64,000 bases of DNA from Planctomycetota bacterium (GCA_018242525.1 JAFEBS010000017.1:285106-349105); one strand, 5' to 3'; positions 51,483 to 61,303 are shown, counted from the first letter of the stretch. Numbers and translations are program-made. Notes: generated by a model not told the origin, from the letters alone.

Positions 51483-53084
51483 GTGACCGCTGCCACAGCA
51501 CGTCCGACCGTCGTGATTGGGATTCTGGGCACCCTGCTTGATCGCGGCCGTGCGAATCTGGATCGGTGGCAGCAGTGGCGGCCGACGGTCGCCGTCTGCC
51601 AGCACGAAGATTTGCTGATCACGCGACTGGAGCTGTTTCATGAAATCCGCGAGGCAGACCTGGCTCGCCGCGTGGTCGCCGACATCGCAACGGTCTCTCC
51701 CGAGACCACGGTGCAATTGCACGAGTTGACCCTGAAAGATCCCTGGGACTTTGAAGAGGTCTTCGGGCAACTTCACGACTTCGCCCGGCGGTATCCATTC
51801 GCGACCGACGACGAGGATTACCTGATCCACATCACGACTGGGACTCACGTGGAACAGATCTGCCTGTTCCTGCTGGCCGAATCGCGACATTTGCCCGGTC
51901 GATTGCTGCAGTCGTCGCCACCGCCCCGTCAGCAGCCCGGCGGAGGCGGTTACCGGATCATTGACCTGGACCTTTCTCGCTACGACGCTCTGGCGACTCG
52001 CTTCTCCACGGAACGCCAGGAGGGACTCGAGTTTTTGAAGTCCGGAATCGCAACCCAGAGCCGTGCCTTCAACACATTGATTGAGCGGATCGAACGCGTG
52101 GCGATTGCCAGCACGTCACCGCTGTTGCTGACCGGACCGACCGGAGCAGGCAAGTCGCACCTGGCCCGGCGGATCTATGAACTGAAACGCCGCCGCGAAC
52201 AGTTGCAGGGTGCATTCGTCGAAGTCAACTGCGCGACACTGCGCGGCGATCAGGCGATGTCCGCGTTGTTCGGACATACCAAGGGGGCGTTTACGGGAGC
52301 CACCACGGCACGCCCCGGACTGCTGAAAGCGGCCGATGGCGGCTTGCTGTTCCTGGATGAGATCGGGGAACTCGGCCCGGACGAACAGGCGATGCTGTTG
52401 CGGGCCGTCGAAGATCATCGGTTCTTACCCGTGGGTGCCGATCGCGACGTCGACAGCGATTTTCAATTGATTGCCGGAACCAACCGCGATCTACAGGTGG
52501 AAGTCGGCCGTGGATCATTTCGCGAAGACCTGCTGGCCCGCATCAACCTGTGGCAGTTCCAACTTCCCGGTCTGGCTGAGCGAAAGGAAGACATTGAGCC
52601 GAATCTGGACTACGAACTGGAACGATACTCCGCAACTACGGGACGCAAGGTGACCATGAACAAGGAAGCACGGTCTTGCTTCCTGAACTTTGCCCGATCT
52701 GCCGACGCCGCGTGGTCGGCAAATTTCCGCGATCTGGGAGCCGCAGTCACGCGGATGGCCACGTTGGCCGCCCGGGGACGAATTGCCGTTGATGATGTGA
52801 ACGAAGAAATCGGCCGACTGACGGCCTCGTGGCGTCGCACCCGGCTGGCCGAACCGGATCTGCTGGAATCGTTGTTGACCACAGAGCAACTGGCGGATCT
52901 GGATCTGTTTGATCGAATTCAGCTGGTTGAAGTGATTCGAATCTGCCGCAATTCCGAGTCACTGTCGGTGGCGGGACGAACCTTGTTCGCAGCCTCGCGC
53001 GCCGCCAAGAGTCAACCCAACGATGCGGACCGCCTGCGCAAGTACCTGGCAAGGTTCGGCCTGTCGTGGGCGCAGCTGACGTAA
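51483..53084 (+). CDS. rtcR: RtcR, CARF-type sigma-54-dependent activator of RNA repair
   Basis: 533 aa from GTG 51483. N-terminal RtcR/CARF sensor domain ([16 protein letters not shown] ... [21 protein letters not shown], about residues 6-135), AAA+ sigma-54 domain with Walker A GPTGAGKS (about 218-225), the sigma-54 contact loop GAFTGA (about 268-273), Walker [11 protein letters not shown], and a C-terminal DNA-binding region. RtcR is kept inactive by its CARF domain and, in Salmonella, is triggered by tRNA fragments with cyclic-phosphate ends. Divergent from the TROVE operon it should control. Upstream in-frame starts (to 51372) would add unsupported residues. Confidence 0.92.
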   Translation: MTAATARPTVVIGILGTLLDRGRANLDRWQQWRPTVAVCQHEDLLITRLELFHEIREADLARRVVADIATVSPETTVQLHELTLKDPWDFEEVFGQLHDFARRYPFATDDEDYLIHITTGTHVEQICLFLLAESRHLPGRLLQSSPPPRQQPGGGGYRIIDLDLSRYDALATRFSTERQEGLEFLKSGIATQSRAFNTLIERIERVAIASTSPLLLTGPTGAGKSHLARRIYELKRRREQLQGAFVEVNCATLRGDQAMSALFGHTKGAFTGATTARPGLLKAADGGLLFLDEIGELGPDEQAMLLRAVEDHRFLPVGADRDVDSDFQLIAGTNRDLQVEVGRGSFREDLLARINLWQFQLPGLAERKEDIEPNLDYELERYSATTGRKVTMNKEARSCFLNFARSADAAWSANFRDLGAAVTRMATLAARGRIAVDDVNEEIGRLTASWRRTRLAEPDLLESLLTTEQLADLDLFDRIQLVEVIRICRNSESLSVAGRTLFAASRAAKSQPNDADRLRKYLARFGLSWAQLT

Positions 53085-53254
53085 CTGACGATGCCCTGTT
53101 CAAGGCCAACATCCCGGTCGAACTGCACATCTATGGCCGGGGCGGCCATGGCGGTGCCATCAGTTCGCGAAAGGGGATTCCCTTCGGAACATGGCACTTG
53201 CGATTTGTGGATTGGGCCACGGACCTGGGTCTGATGCAGACGAAGGCTCAGTAG
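53084..53254 (+). pseudogene. C-terminal remnant of an alpha/beta-hydrolase (esterase)
   Basis: An open frame of 62 aa directly after rtcR. From about 53096 it reads FKANIPVELHIYGRGGHGG and then GIPFGTWHLRFVDWATDLGLM, which is the very end of planctomycete acetyl-esterase/xylanase-like hydrolases, including the catalytic His in GGHGG. The nucleophile and the rest of the fold are missing; rtcR occupies the place where they should be. A leftover of a gene truncated by rearrangement at the rtcR 3' end. Confidence 0.6.
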
Positions 53255-53261
53255 CGGGTCT

Positions 53262-53864
53262 TCACGTCATCATGAATTCCATGCCTCCGGGGCCGGCGTT
53301 GATGACGGTCGATGAACCAATCGTTGCAGTCCGCCCGGCGCTGGCGTGAATGTGGCCGCACACAACCAGGTGGGGCAGTCGCTTTTCAATCGCGGCACGG
53401 ATGGCGGTGCTGCCCAGGCTCTGACCGCTGGAGGCGACATCTACTGCTCCCTTGGGAGGCGAGTGACTGATCAGCACGCCCCCGGTCGGACAATCTGCCA
53501 GCAGGTGCGTGGCCTCCGGTTCAGTGAAATCAAAACTCCAGTCCCCGAATGGCGTCGTGGGAATTCCACCACCCAATCCGAAGAAGTTCACTCCGTCGAT
53601 GCTGATCCCGGACCCGTGCAGCACATGGGCGCTGGACCAGCCTGCACTCGCCCGGGATAGCTCGTCGAACGATTCGTTGTTGCCGGGAACCAGCACGGTT
53701 GGTCGACTGATCTGACGCAGGATGTCCAGGCACACGTTCAGTCGGCGGCGGCAATTGGCCAGATCCCCCGCACAGACCACGACATCGAAGTCTCGGGATC
53801 GTGCCACCAGTTGACTGGCGGCCTGCGCGTCACAATGCAGATCGCTGAACAACAGCAGTTTCAT
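53262..53864 (-). CDS. Calcineurin-like metallophosphoesterase
   Basis: 200 aa from ATG 53864. Di-metal motifs in order: FSDLHCD (DxH), VVCAGDLAN (GDxx), PGNNES (GNN[H/E]), LISHSPP (H) and VCGHIHAS (GHxH). Family hydrolyses phosphodiesters or phosphomonoesters. Length is typical of stand-alone bacterial members. Upstream residues to 53933 do not look coding. Role unknown; neighbours give no clear hint. Confidence 0.88.
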   Translation of the reverse strand: MKLLLFSDLHCDAQAASQLVARSRDFDVVVCAGDLANCRRRLNVCLDILRQISRPTVLVPGNNESFDELSRASAGWSSAHVLHGSGISIDGVNFFGLGGGIPTTPFGDWSFDFTEPEATHLLADCPTGGVLISHSPPKGAVDVASSGQSLGSTAIRAAIEKRLPHLVVCGHIHASAGRTATIGSSTVINAGPGGMEFMMT

Positions 53865-53953
53865 AAGGTTCACCCCTTCTGTCGGGGATACTTGCGATTG
53901 GGATTTCGCCCAGACCTGGCACCGAGCCAGCAACAGCTCGCGTGAGGATCTCC

Positions 53954-54526
53954 TTATTTCAGGAAACCGCGTTCCCGCAGTTCCTGGATGTTGTCGGGGG
54001 CGCTGCGCAGGACACGATCCAGGGTGTAACGCAGGATTGCGTATCCGGCCAGCGGGGCCGGCGCGGTCAGTATGGCGACATGCTCCTCTTCTTCGTCATC
54101 CAGCTGCCGATTCAGTTTGGCCACGGCTTCTTCAACGCTGTCGCTGACAATTCGCTTGGGGCCGCTGTGATTCTGCAGCTTCAGGTGCGAGAACGACGCG
54201 GTTCGGGACAGTGCGAACTGAGCCAGACTGGCATCGTCGGCATTCTCAAAAAAATCCTGGAATTCGGGGCTCACATTGTCCGGGGTGATAATCAGTGGCC
54301 GGGTGATTTTGACTTCCCCGCGCGTCACGCTGACGGTCTTGTCCTCGCCCAATCCGGACAGGACCAGCAGGTATGGCAGATCCGACTGACCGAACGTGAA
54401 CAGCGAGTAGTGCACCGGACGGGCGATCTGAACGGCCTCCATGGCTGCCTGAAAGCGTCGTTCATGCTCAAAATCGTCGAAGGGGAACACGCAGGAAAAC
54501 TCCGGTTTGTCTCTGGACCGCTTCAT
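53954..54526 (-). CDS. Hypothetical protein, 190 aa
   Basis: Soluble alpha/beta protein with no recognised family. Strand-rich middle (ARPVHYSLFTFGQSDLPYLLVLSG and KTVSVTRGEVKITRPLIITP), an acidic helical stretch (LNRQLDDEEEEHVAILTA), and end SAPDNIQELRERGFLK. Reads like conserved planctomycete proteins annotated as hypothetical. Start at ATG 54526; divergent from the squalene/phytoene synthase gene. Confidence 0.6.
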   Translation of the reverse strand: MKRSRDKPEFSCVFPFDDFEHERRFQAAMEAVQIARPVHYSLFTFGQSDLPYLLVLSGLGEDKTVSVTRGEVKITRPLIITPDNVSPEFQDFFENADDASLAQFALSRTASFSHLKLQNHSGPKRIVSDSVEEAVAKLNRQLDDEEEEHVAILTAPAPLAGYAILRYTLDRVLRSAPDNIQELRERGFLK

Positions 54527-54686
54527 TGATGAATTCAGGCACCAGTTGAGTCTATCGATGAAATGAACACAAGCGAGAACATTTCGCGTGCGAGTCCGGA
54601 CTTTGAATCGACTGTCTGTTTTCAATCCAGGGGCATCTGGTCAGAATGCTGACCCGAATCGCAATCCGCTCCAGCCGAAACAGGCC

Positions 54687-55649
54687 ATGTCGTTACTCAA
54701 TGAATCCTATGAATACTGCCGGGTCTTGACCCGGCAGACGGCTCACAACTTCCGGTTTTCGTTTCTGACGTTGCCGCGAGAGAAGCGTCGCGCGATGAAC
54801 GCGCTGTATGCGTTCAATCGGATCACGGACGATTTCGGCGACGACCCCGCGGTTTCCGTGGAATTGCGTCGGATTCAATTGCAGGCATGGCGTCGATCTG
54901 TTCGAGCCGCATTGGAGACTCCGCCATCGGACGTCCGGATCGAGGATCTGCCGAAGACTGCTGAAGTGGCAACCCTGACCAATCATCCCGCCCTGCCGGC
55001 GGTGGCCGACATGGTGGCCCGTCACCATGTGCCGCATGAATACCTGTTTGATGTCATCGACGGTGTCGAGATGGATCTGCATCCGCTGGAAATACGGACA
55101 TTCGCGGACCTGGAGAAATACTGTTACCGGGTGGCCGGAGCGGTCGGGCTGTGCTGCATTCATGTCTGGGGATTTCGCGACGAACGCGCGAAATCGCTGG
55201 CCGTCGAATGTGGCCTGGCTCTGCAACTGACAAACATCCTGCGTGACCTGGGTGAGGACGCGTCGCAGGGGCGGATTTATCTGCCGAATGAAGATCTGCA
55301 GCGGTTCGGGTACGCCACAGACGGATTAAGACGGAAGCTCATCGACGAACGCTTCCACTCACTGATGCAATTTGAAGTCCAGCGAGCGCAGTCCTGCTAC
55401 GATCGCGCGGAGGAGTTGTTTCTGTATCTGGAACCATGCGGTCGGCCGATTCTGCGAGCCATGCTGGACATCTATGGCGGGTTGCTGAAGGAGATTCGGC
55501 GTCGTGATTTTGATGTCTTTTCCCGGCGCGTTTCCCTGGGGAAGTGGAAGAAGCTCTGGTTCGCAGCGCGAGCCCTGCTGCGACAGAAGCAGTTTGCGGC
55601 TCCGTCGCTCAAACAATCAGGCCCGGACGAAGGGATCGCCCAGGCCTGA
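54687..55649 (+). CDS. Squalene/phytoene synthase family protein
   Basis: 320 aa. First Asp-rich motif RITDDFGDD (about residues 46-54) and second NILRDLGEDASQGRIYLP (about 175-193), the two Mg-diphosphate sites of trans-prenyl condensing enzymes; also YCYRVAGAVGLCCIHVWG between them. Closest in style to HpnC/HpnD hopanoid-type synthases, which make squalene from farnesyl diphosphate in planctomycetes; phytoene synthesis is the other option. Start ATG 54687; upstream in-frame codons are not homologous. No hpnE or cyclase gene in the window. Confidence 0.9.
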   Translation: MSLLNESYEYCRVLTRQTAHNFRFSFLTLPREKRRAMNALYAFNRITDDFGDDPAVSVELRRIQLQAWRRSVRAALETPPSDVRIEDLPKTAEVATLTNHPALPAVADMVARHHVPHEYLFDVIDGVEMDLHPLEIRTFADLEKYCYRVAGAVGLCCIHVWGFRDERAKSLAVECGLALQLTNILRDLGEDASQGRIYLPNEDLQRFGYATDGLRRKLIDERFHSLMQFEVQRAQSCYDRAEELFLYLEPCGRPILRAMLDIYGGLLKEIRRRDFDVFSRRVSLGKWKKLWFAARALLRQKQFAAPSLKQSGPDEGIAQA

Positions 55650-55675
55650 CTGATTCTGGCAGCCGTCTCAGGACC

Positions 55676-57241
55676 CTATTCAATCCCGACGGGCGTGGCA
55701 TACTTTGAAGGATCCGCCACGAAGGTGTCGTGGGCTTCCTGTGTCCCGAACAGGTACAGGCGTCCCTTGAACCAGGCGGCGAAATCGAGCGACCCTTCAA
55801 CAACATCCTTGTCGCGCGTCAGGGCGACCACATCGGCACCATACGCGGCCGGTGCATATCGTGCAGGCTCTTCGTCAAACTTCAGCTTGGCCTCTGCGTC
55901 GGCGAAGTGGAATTTCTGACCCCGATATGTCGAGTGGAACTCGGGCTTGGCGTCGATCAGTTCCCGCTGATCACGCAGCGTGACGGGACAGAAGCCCTTC
56001 AGGCCTTTCATGCTGCCACGTTCGTGAATCTTCTTCATCTTGTCGCGAGTCGACTGGTCTTCGATTCCATCAAACGTGGGAGTGTCAGTCGCGGGGGCGA
56101 CGGGTGCTGCCAGCTTCGGCGTTTCTGCGGGTGTTTCTGTCCCCGGAGGGGCGATTCCCATCTTCTTCAATTCGTCGGCAAACGGATCTTCCTCGGCAGG
56201 TGCCGCGAGAGGGGGATCCTGGACCCTGGGAGCGTTGGCAGAACCCGCTTCTTCGTCCAATGTCAATCCGGTGAAGGGATTCAATTCCAGCTTCTTGTCC
56301 GCCTCGGCCTCAGTCATTTCGGTGAACGGGTCGGCGGGATTCGACATCGGCGGGGCCAAATCGGCGGCTGGGGCTTTGGTCGCAAGTTCTGCATCCGTTG
56401 GTTCCGCCAGCAACGGCGGAAGCTCGGCGACTGTGTTGGGGGCCGGAGGCACATCGGCGGGGATTGCCAGTGGCTGTGGCAAGGCGGTCTCTACCCCTGC
56501 AGCCGGTGAGAATGGCGTGCGTGGTTGAGCATCCAACGGCGGCAATGTCGAAACGACACTGGTGGTCGTGGTTGCCTGGAGATCGGGCTGCAGTTGGGCC
56601 GGTGGTTGTGACACAATTCCGCCGGGTGGAACCGGGGCGACATCAGGCCGATACTCGGCCGGGGCTTGAGTCGGCTTCGGATCTTTATTGCCGCCAGGGA
56701 TCCATTTCTTGAAGAAGGCGACAACCGGATTCTTCGACTTGGCCGGAGCGGCAGGTGGTGTCGGCGTTGGCACAGCCGTCGGCACCTGGTGAGACAGTGC
56801 TGGTTGTTGTGTCCGCAGGCCCGTTGGGGCGGAGGTTGGGGCGGCCGCTGCAGGTGATGCAGCGGGTGTCGTCGACGCACTGCCAGCGACCGGGGCGCCG
56901 GGAGTTCCACCTGTGGGTACAGGACGGATATCGGTATTCAAATCCGGCATCTCCCGACCGTCCTGCTGATACAGCAGTTCCAGCTGGCGCATGACTTCGG
57001 ACTTCTTGTTGGCAGATGGAGCCACCTGAGTCTGCGCGACCGGGCGAATCACGGCCGAGTCGGCATCGGTCATCGGCAGCAGTCGCGGTGGCGTCACCAC
57101 GGTTGGTTTGGCCGCAGACGATTTTTTCGAGTTCGACAGGATCGGTATTGGGCCGGCAACAACCAGTTGCGGACCAATCGCACCGGCAGCCACGGCACCC
57201 AACAACAGCATTCGCAGGCGGTAATTGCCTTGCAGATTCAT
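55676..57241 (-). CDS. Exported Pro/Ala-rich protein with YHS-like C-terminal domain
   Basis: 521 aa from ATG 57241 with a GGGGAGGAATG ribosome binding site. Signal peptide LRMLLLGAVAAGAIGPQLVVAG, then about 370 residues of low-complexity Pro/Ala/Thr/Val, then two YHS-like metal-binding modules near the C terminus: GFCPVTLRDQRELIDAKPEFHSTYRGQKFHFADAEAKLKFDEEPARY and a second with FGTQEAHDTFVADPSKY. YHS domains bind copper or act in metal sensing. Two hairpins lie in its leader (57259-57278). Planctomycete-type; exact role unknown. Confidence 0.7.
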   Translation of the reverse strand: MNLQGNYRLRMLLLGAVAAGAIGPQLVVAGPIPILSNSKKSSAAKPTVVTPPRLLPMTDADSAVIRPVAQTQVAPSANKKSEVMRQLELLYQQDGREMPDLNTDIRPVPTGGTPGAPVAGSASTTPAASPAAAAPTSAPTGLRTQQPALSHQVPTAVPTPTPPAAPAKSKNPVVAFFKKWIPGGNKDPKPTQAPAEYRPDVAPVPPGGIVSQPPAQLQPDLQATTTTSVVSTLPPLDAQPRTPFSPAAGVETALPQPLAIPADVPPAPNTVAELPPLLAEPTDAELATKAPAADLAPPMSNPADPFTEMTEAEADKKLELNPFTGLTLDEEAGSANAPRVQDPPLAAPAEEDPFADELKKMGIAPPGTETPAETPKLAAPVAPATDTPTFDGIEDQSTRDKMKKIHERGSMKGLKGFCPVTLRDQRELIDAKPEFHSTYRGQKFHFADAEAKLKFDEEPARYAPAAYGADVVALTRDKDVVEGSLDFAAWFKGRLYLFGTQEAHDTFVADPSKYATPVGIE

Positions 57242-57607
57242 CACGCATTCCTCCCCTCGGACAGGTTCATCCCTGTCCTGTTGCACCGGCGGTCGAAGAC
57301 GGCACGGGCGGCGGATTTCGCCGATTCTCACCCCGGTGAGATGGCCTCGCACGGTCCGGGACGTCTTCACACAGACTCTGGTCAGTCACGTATGTCATCG
57401 TCGCAACGATTGTTCGAGGTGTTACGGTTCTGCCGCTTGTGATGCGGATTCCGGTGGCAACAGACGTTCGTGCGGAATGAACGGAATTTCGGACAGACTC
57501 AACTCAGGTTGCGCAAATTGCCATCACCGTTTTCGATGTCGTCCTCCGGCGAGTAGAATGAACTCCTTGCTGGTTCAAAAACTCCCGGGCGTTTACCGAG
57601 ACTTGCG
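57242..57607. other. Divergent intergenic region with leader hairpin
   Basis: 366 bases between the YHS-like gene (minus) and the YcxB-like gene (plus). GGACAGG (57259-57265)/CCTGTCC (57272-57278) is a perfect hairpin just upstream of the YHS gene ribosome binding site; next to it GGCG..CGCC makes another. No protein frame in this stretch looks real. Confidence 0.45.
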
Positions 57608-58108
57608 ATGCCGACGTTCGAGTACGAATTCTCCGAAGTACGAACGACGGAAATGCTGCAACGGTGTTACCAGTTGCAAAAAACGAATTGGTACTTCCAG
57701 ATCGGCCTTTCCGCCACGCTCGTTCTGCTGGCGGTTTTTCAGGCGATTTTGCAGGAGTATCTCACGACTGCGATTTACATCGCTGTCCTGGCTGCCATCC
57801 TGGCAATCTACCCCGTCTTTTCGCGATGGAACCTGCAGTCGTCCGTTCGCGCCTTCAGCAAGTCGCCATTCTGGAACCAGAAATATCGAATTGAATTGTC
57901 ATCGGACAGCTTGGGAACTTTCTGTTCCCTGGCAGAGAACAAGTCCAGTTGGTCGTCGTTTACTTCAGCTCGCCGATTCGACGATGGCATCGTCTTGTTT
58001 CAGGGGCAGGTCATGCATTGGATCCCTTTCGACGCCCTCATTGCAGGAACTGCCGACGAGGCCGAGGAACTGGTTCGTGCCAACATCGCTGATTATCAGT
58101 CCGTGTGA
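57608..58108 (+). CDS. YcxB-like membrane protein
   Basis: 166 aa. Two helices (YFQIGLSATLVLLAVFQAIL and TAIYIAVLAAILAIYPVF, about residues 29-70) followed by a beta-rich cytosolic domain with ENKSSWSSFTSARRFDDGIVLFQGQVMHWIPFDAL, the pattern of the YcxB-like C-terminal region. Function of the family is unknown. Isolated gene. Confidence 0.7.
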   Translation: MPTFEYEFSEVRTTEMLQRCYQLQKTNWYFQIGLSATLVLLAVFQAILQEYLTTAIYIAVLAAILAIYPVFSRWNLQSSVRAFSKSPFWNQKYRIELSSDSLGTFCSLAENKSSWSSFTSARRFDDGIVLFQGQVMHWIPFDALIAGTADEAEELVRANIADYQSV

Positions 58109-58363
58109 ATCTGCAATGGTCATCCGTTCGGAAACACGTCCAAATCCGATACCCCAAGGCTGCCGGAACGTATTCACCGTTGATCGCTGCTCTCTCTGGT
58201 CGTCGCAACCCGGGAAGGTCGTGCTCCGAACCACAACACGGAACCGATGCTGGACGTTTCGCGGACTTCACACTACCCTGACTTTTCGTGAAGGCCTCAC
58301 TGTTCGAAGTGACGAGACAGCTTTCACCATCGCGGCCATGTCAGGAACCGGAACGGAACGCAA

Positions 58364-59407
58364 ATGAGTGATTCAAAAGTTTTCACACCCTCCACGGCTG
58401 GTTCGGGGAATCCCCCGGCACAGACGATCGTGGTTCAGTCGTCACCCGGTTTCTGGCGAAGCTGGAGCTCCCGTTTGCTGATGGCCGCCCTGGGAATGTC
58501 TGTCGTCTGCAACATCAGCCTGTACGGAGCCTACCAGGAGTACTTTGCCAGCACAGAACCGCCGCAGGAGCGATTCCATTCCGGCGACGAAAAGGCCAGC
58601 GACAAGATCGCGGTCCTGTCGGTCGAGGGAACAATCATGCCCCCCTTTACCGAACGGCTGCTGGCCCAGATCGAGCACGTCGGCAAGGACGACAAGGTCA
58701 AGGGGATCCTGCTGCTGGTGGACAGCCCTGGCGGTCTGGTGGCCGACAGCCATGAAATCTATCACCGCTTGAAGCAACTGGAAGACAAGAAGAAGCCGAT
58801 TTATGTTCAATTCAAACGGATGGCCGCTTCGGGGGGATATTACGTATCGATGGGTGCCGGCAAGGAGGGCCGGATCTTCGCGGAACCGACGTGCTGGACC
58901 GGTTCCATCGGTGTCATCATTCCCCGGTACGACGTCAGCAAGCTGGCCGACAAGTATGGCGTCGCGTCAGATCCCTTGAAGACGGGTGAATTCAAGGATG
59001 CCCTGAATCCGTTCCGTCCGATGACCGACAACGAACGCAAGTTGTGGGAAAACATCATGGACCAGTCGTTTCAGAAGTTCAAACAAGTGATCGTTGACAA
59101 TCGCGAAGGACTGGATGCCGACGCGGTCAAAGTGCTGGCCACGGGCCAGATCTTCACGGCCGATGATGCCAAGGCGAACAAGCTGATCGACGAAATCGGT
59201 TACCTGGAAGATACACTGAAGGCACTTCAGGAAAAACTGGGTCTGAAATCCGTCCGCGTCGTCAAGTACCATTCTCCCTCATCCGTGCTGGAACAATTGC
59301 TCGGCATGGAGGCCAAGCCGGCCGTCGATCCTTGGCGGTTGATCGTGGAATCCAGCGTCCCGCGCGCGATGTACCTGTTCTCCTGGTGGTCTGCCCTGCC
59401 GGAGTGA
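58364..59407 (+). CDS. sppA: S49-family signal-peptide peptidase (SppA-type)
   Basis: 347 aa. One N-terminal membrane helix (LLMAALGMSVVCNISLYGAY, about residues 39-58). Catalytic Ser156 in MAASGGYYVSMGAG, Lys in LKTGEFKDAL (about 206-211), plus LLLVDSPGGLVADS and ATGQIFTADDAKANKLIDEIG. The single S49 domain form digests cleaved signal peptides in the membrane. Normal length for the short SppA class. Start ATG 58364; convergent with the ABC operon. Confidence 0.92.
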   Translation: MSDSKVFTPSTAGSGNPPAQTIVVQSSPGFWRSWSSRLLMAALGMSVVCNISLYGAYQEYFASTEPPQERFHSGDEKASDKIAVLSVEGTIMPPFTERLLAQIEHVGKDDKVKGILLLVDSPGGLVADSHEIYHRLKQLEDKKKPIYVQFKRMAASGGYYVSMGAGKEGRIFAEPTCWTGSIGVIIPRYDVSKLADKYGVASDPLKTGEFKDALNPFRPMTDNERKLWENIMDQSFQKFKQVIVDNREGLDADAVKVLATGQIFTADDAKANKLIDEIGYLEDTLKALQEKLGLKSVRVVKYHSPSSVLEQLLGMEAKPAVDPWRLIVESSVPRAMYLFSWWSALPE

Positions 59408-59419
59408 TCGATCGAGGGC

Positions 59420-61303
59420 TCATCGCGGCCCGCCCACGATTTTTTGACGCAACATGGCCAGGCGGTCAATGTCATCATCGTCAATGATCATCCCGTCATT
59501 GCGACTCACCCGCCTGGCAAAGGTCTTTAATCCGCCGTACCACAGGACGAACAGCAGTCCGCCAGCCAGAATGAAATGCACGATCGTGCCGATCCAGACT
59601 GATGCTGCCAGGTTGTAATACCTGCCGTTGCTCATTATGCGGTATTCCTGAGGATTCGAAATGATGACTGCTGCAGGGCTGAGCCAGCGCAGTTCATACA
59701 GCGGCGTGATCCCCAGGTACCACACCGTTTCCCCCACGGCCATCGGAATGACGCAAACGCCCACGATCACAGTCAAGGTCAGCAGCAGGGCCTGCGCCTG
59801 TGAGCGGCACCAGACGCCGAAGTGGAATCCGATCCATGCCACCAGCGGGAGGAAAATGGCCGTCGCCAGCAATCCGCGGAAAAATCCGTACGTGATTTGA
59901 TTGCCGGACCCAAACGCCTCCCAGGTGAACCACCACAGTTGAAACAGGTAGACCGTCACGAACGGGATCCACAGGGTCCGGATCAGTCGCCAGACCCCCG
60001 CAAACTTCTCGCGCACAATCGCGTCGCTCCACAGGGGAGTCGTCAGCAACACATCCAGTGTCTGCCGGGACCGTTCGGAACCGATCAGTCCCGACGACTG
60101 AATGGCAATGACCAGGACCGCCACCACCCACAAACCCCAGGCGGCCATGTACGCAGGGGCATCCCAGGAATCCGTGCCTCGGTGATGCGGGACCAGCATC
60201 GCGAACATCAACGGAAACTCCAGCACCAGCAGCAGTCGAATCAGATATCGTGTCGTCCCCAAGGAACGCTTCTTCGTTTCGCGCCAACGGATCGGATCGT
60301 ACTTCGGCAGAGTCACGTTTTCAGACGTCAGGACGATCCCCCGTGTCAGCGAATTCTGATTCAATCGGTGAAAGACCGTGTCGAGGGATCGGAACAGCGC
60401 CAACAGCAGATTGGACGGCTTCAGGAACGCCCGTTTCCAGAGCACCGCTCGGGCGAACACCAGGAACGCGGTGGCTGACAGCAGAATTGGAACGGTTCTC
60501 CGAACGATGACGGCGAACGGAACGTTTTCGTTGCCCAGAACAGCCCACGGTCCAAACAGCAGCAGAAGCATGTCTTCGCGATTCAGGGGATAGGTGCCCG
60601 TCATTCCCCGCTGCTCGCAGTACTCGCGCAGGAAATCCAGGATTCCCAGCGAGTCGTACTGTCCCCACCAGAAGAACAGCGCCGGACCCAGCACCACCAG
60701 GGCTCCCAGCAGATAGGTGGCGAGGAATGATCCGGCCGTTGTGCGACACCACGCGGAGCATGCCAGTGAAAACGCCGCCACCTGAAGGGCGGTGACCGCC
60801 AGCGTCCAGGCCAGCGACAGGATGTCAACTTCATTCACGCCCCCCAGGCTGTAGGCGACCGTGACCAGTGGTAGCGATAACAACAGAAACGTGGCCATCG
60901 GCACCAGGCGACTGAACAGCTTGCCGATCAGGATCGACCAGGGGCCCAGACGCGTCAGCAACAGCAATGAGAGCGTATCCCGCTCTTTTTCAATCGTTAA
61001 AGCGCCACTGGTCATGGCAGGCAGGAACAGATACAGACCGCAAAACTGCATAATTGCCAGTCCGTCAAAAAACATCCTGCCGCGCCCCAGGAACTGAAAC
61101 GACACTCCGGTCCAGCCCTGGATTTCACTCCACGCCAACACCCCCGCCATGACATACAGAACCACCGCGTAAACTGTTCGCAGGATGTACGTCCGACGTC
61201 GCGCGGACATCTCGGTCAGTTCCCGCGCCAGCAGTGGGAAGGCAAACACCAACCGCTGGGGAACTAACAGTACTTCCTGTCGAATTCGTCCCGCCGGGTT
61301 CAC
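59420..61303 (-). CDS. ABC-2 type exporter membrane protein, second permease
   Basis: 627 aa with about 12 hydrophobic segments in two halves. The motifs DTLSLLLLTRLGPWSILIGKLFSRL (coupling helix) and SRQTLDVLLTTPLWSDAIVREKF recur almost identically in the neighbouring permease (DTLGLLLLTQLSPTTIILEKLFSRL, SRQTLDMLLVAPLSPVELVTQKL), so the two are paralogues. Start GTG 61303 overlaps the TGA of the upstream permease (GTGA). Third gene of the ATPase-permease-permease operon. Confidence 0.85.
   Translation of the reverse strand: MNPAGRIRQEVLLVPQRLVFAFPLLARELTEMSARRRTYILRTVYAVVLYVMAGVLAWSEIQGWTGVSFQFLGRGRMFFDGLAIMQFCGLYLFLPAMTSGALTIEKERDTLSLLLLTRLGPWSILIGKLFSRLVPMATFLLLSLPLVTVAYSLGGVNEVDILSLAWTLAVTALQVAAFSLACSAWCRTTAGSFLATYLLGALVVLGPALFFWWGQYDSLGILDFLREYCEQRGMTGTYPLNREDMLLLLFGPWAVLGNENVPFAVIVRRTVPILLSATAFLVFARAVLWKRAFLKPSNLLLALFRSLDTVFHRLNQNSLTRGIVLTSENVTLPKYDPIRWRETKKRSLGTTRYLIRLLLVLEFPLMFAMLVPHHRGTDSWDAPAYMAAWGLWVVAVLVIAIQSSGLIGSERSRQTLDVLLTTPLWSDAIVREKFAGVWRLIRTLWIPFVTVYLFQLWWFTWEAFGSGNQITYGFFRGLLATAIFLPLVAWIGFHFGVWCRSQAQALLLTLTVIVGVCVIPMAVGETVWYLGITPLYELRWLSPAAVIISNPQEYRIMSNGRYYNLAASVWIGTIVHFILAGGLLFVLWYGGLKTFARRVSRNDGMIIDDDDIDRLAMLRQKIVGGPR

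Noticed and set aside
57225..58367. 380-residue plus-strand frame overlapping the YcxB-like gene
   Set aside because: Arg/Ser/Cys-rich with no recognisable fold, in a different frame from the YcxB-like protein, which has clear membrane helices and a better start.
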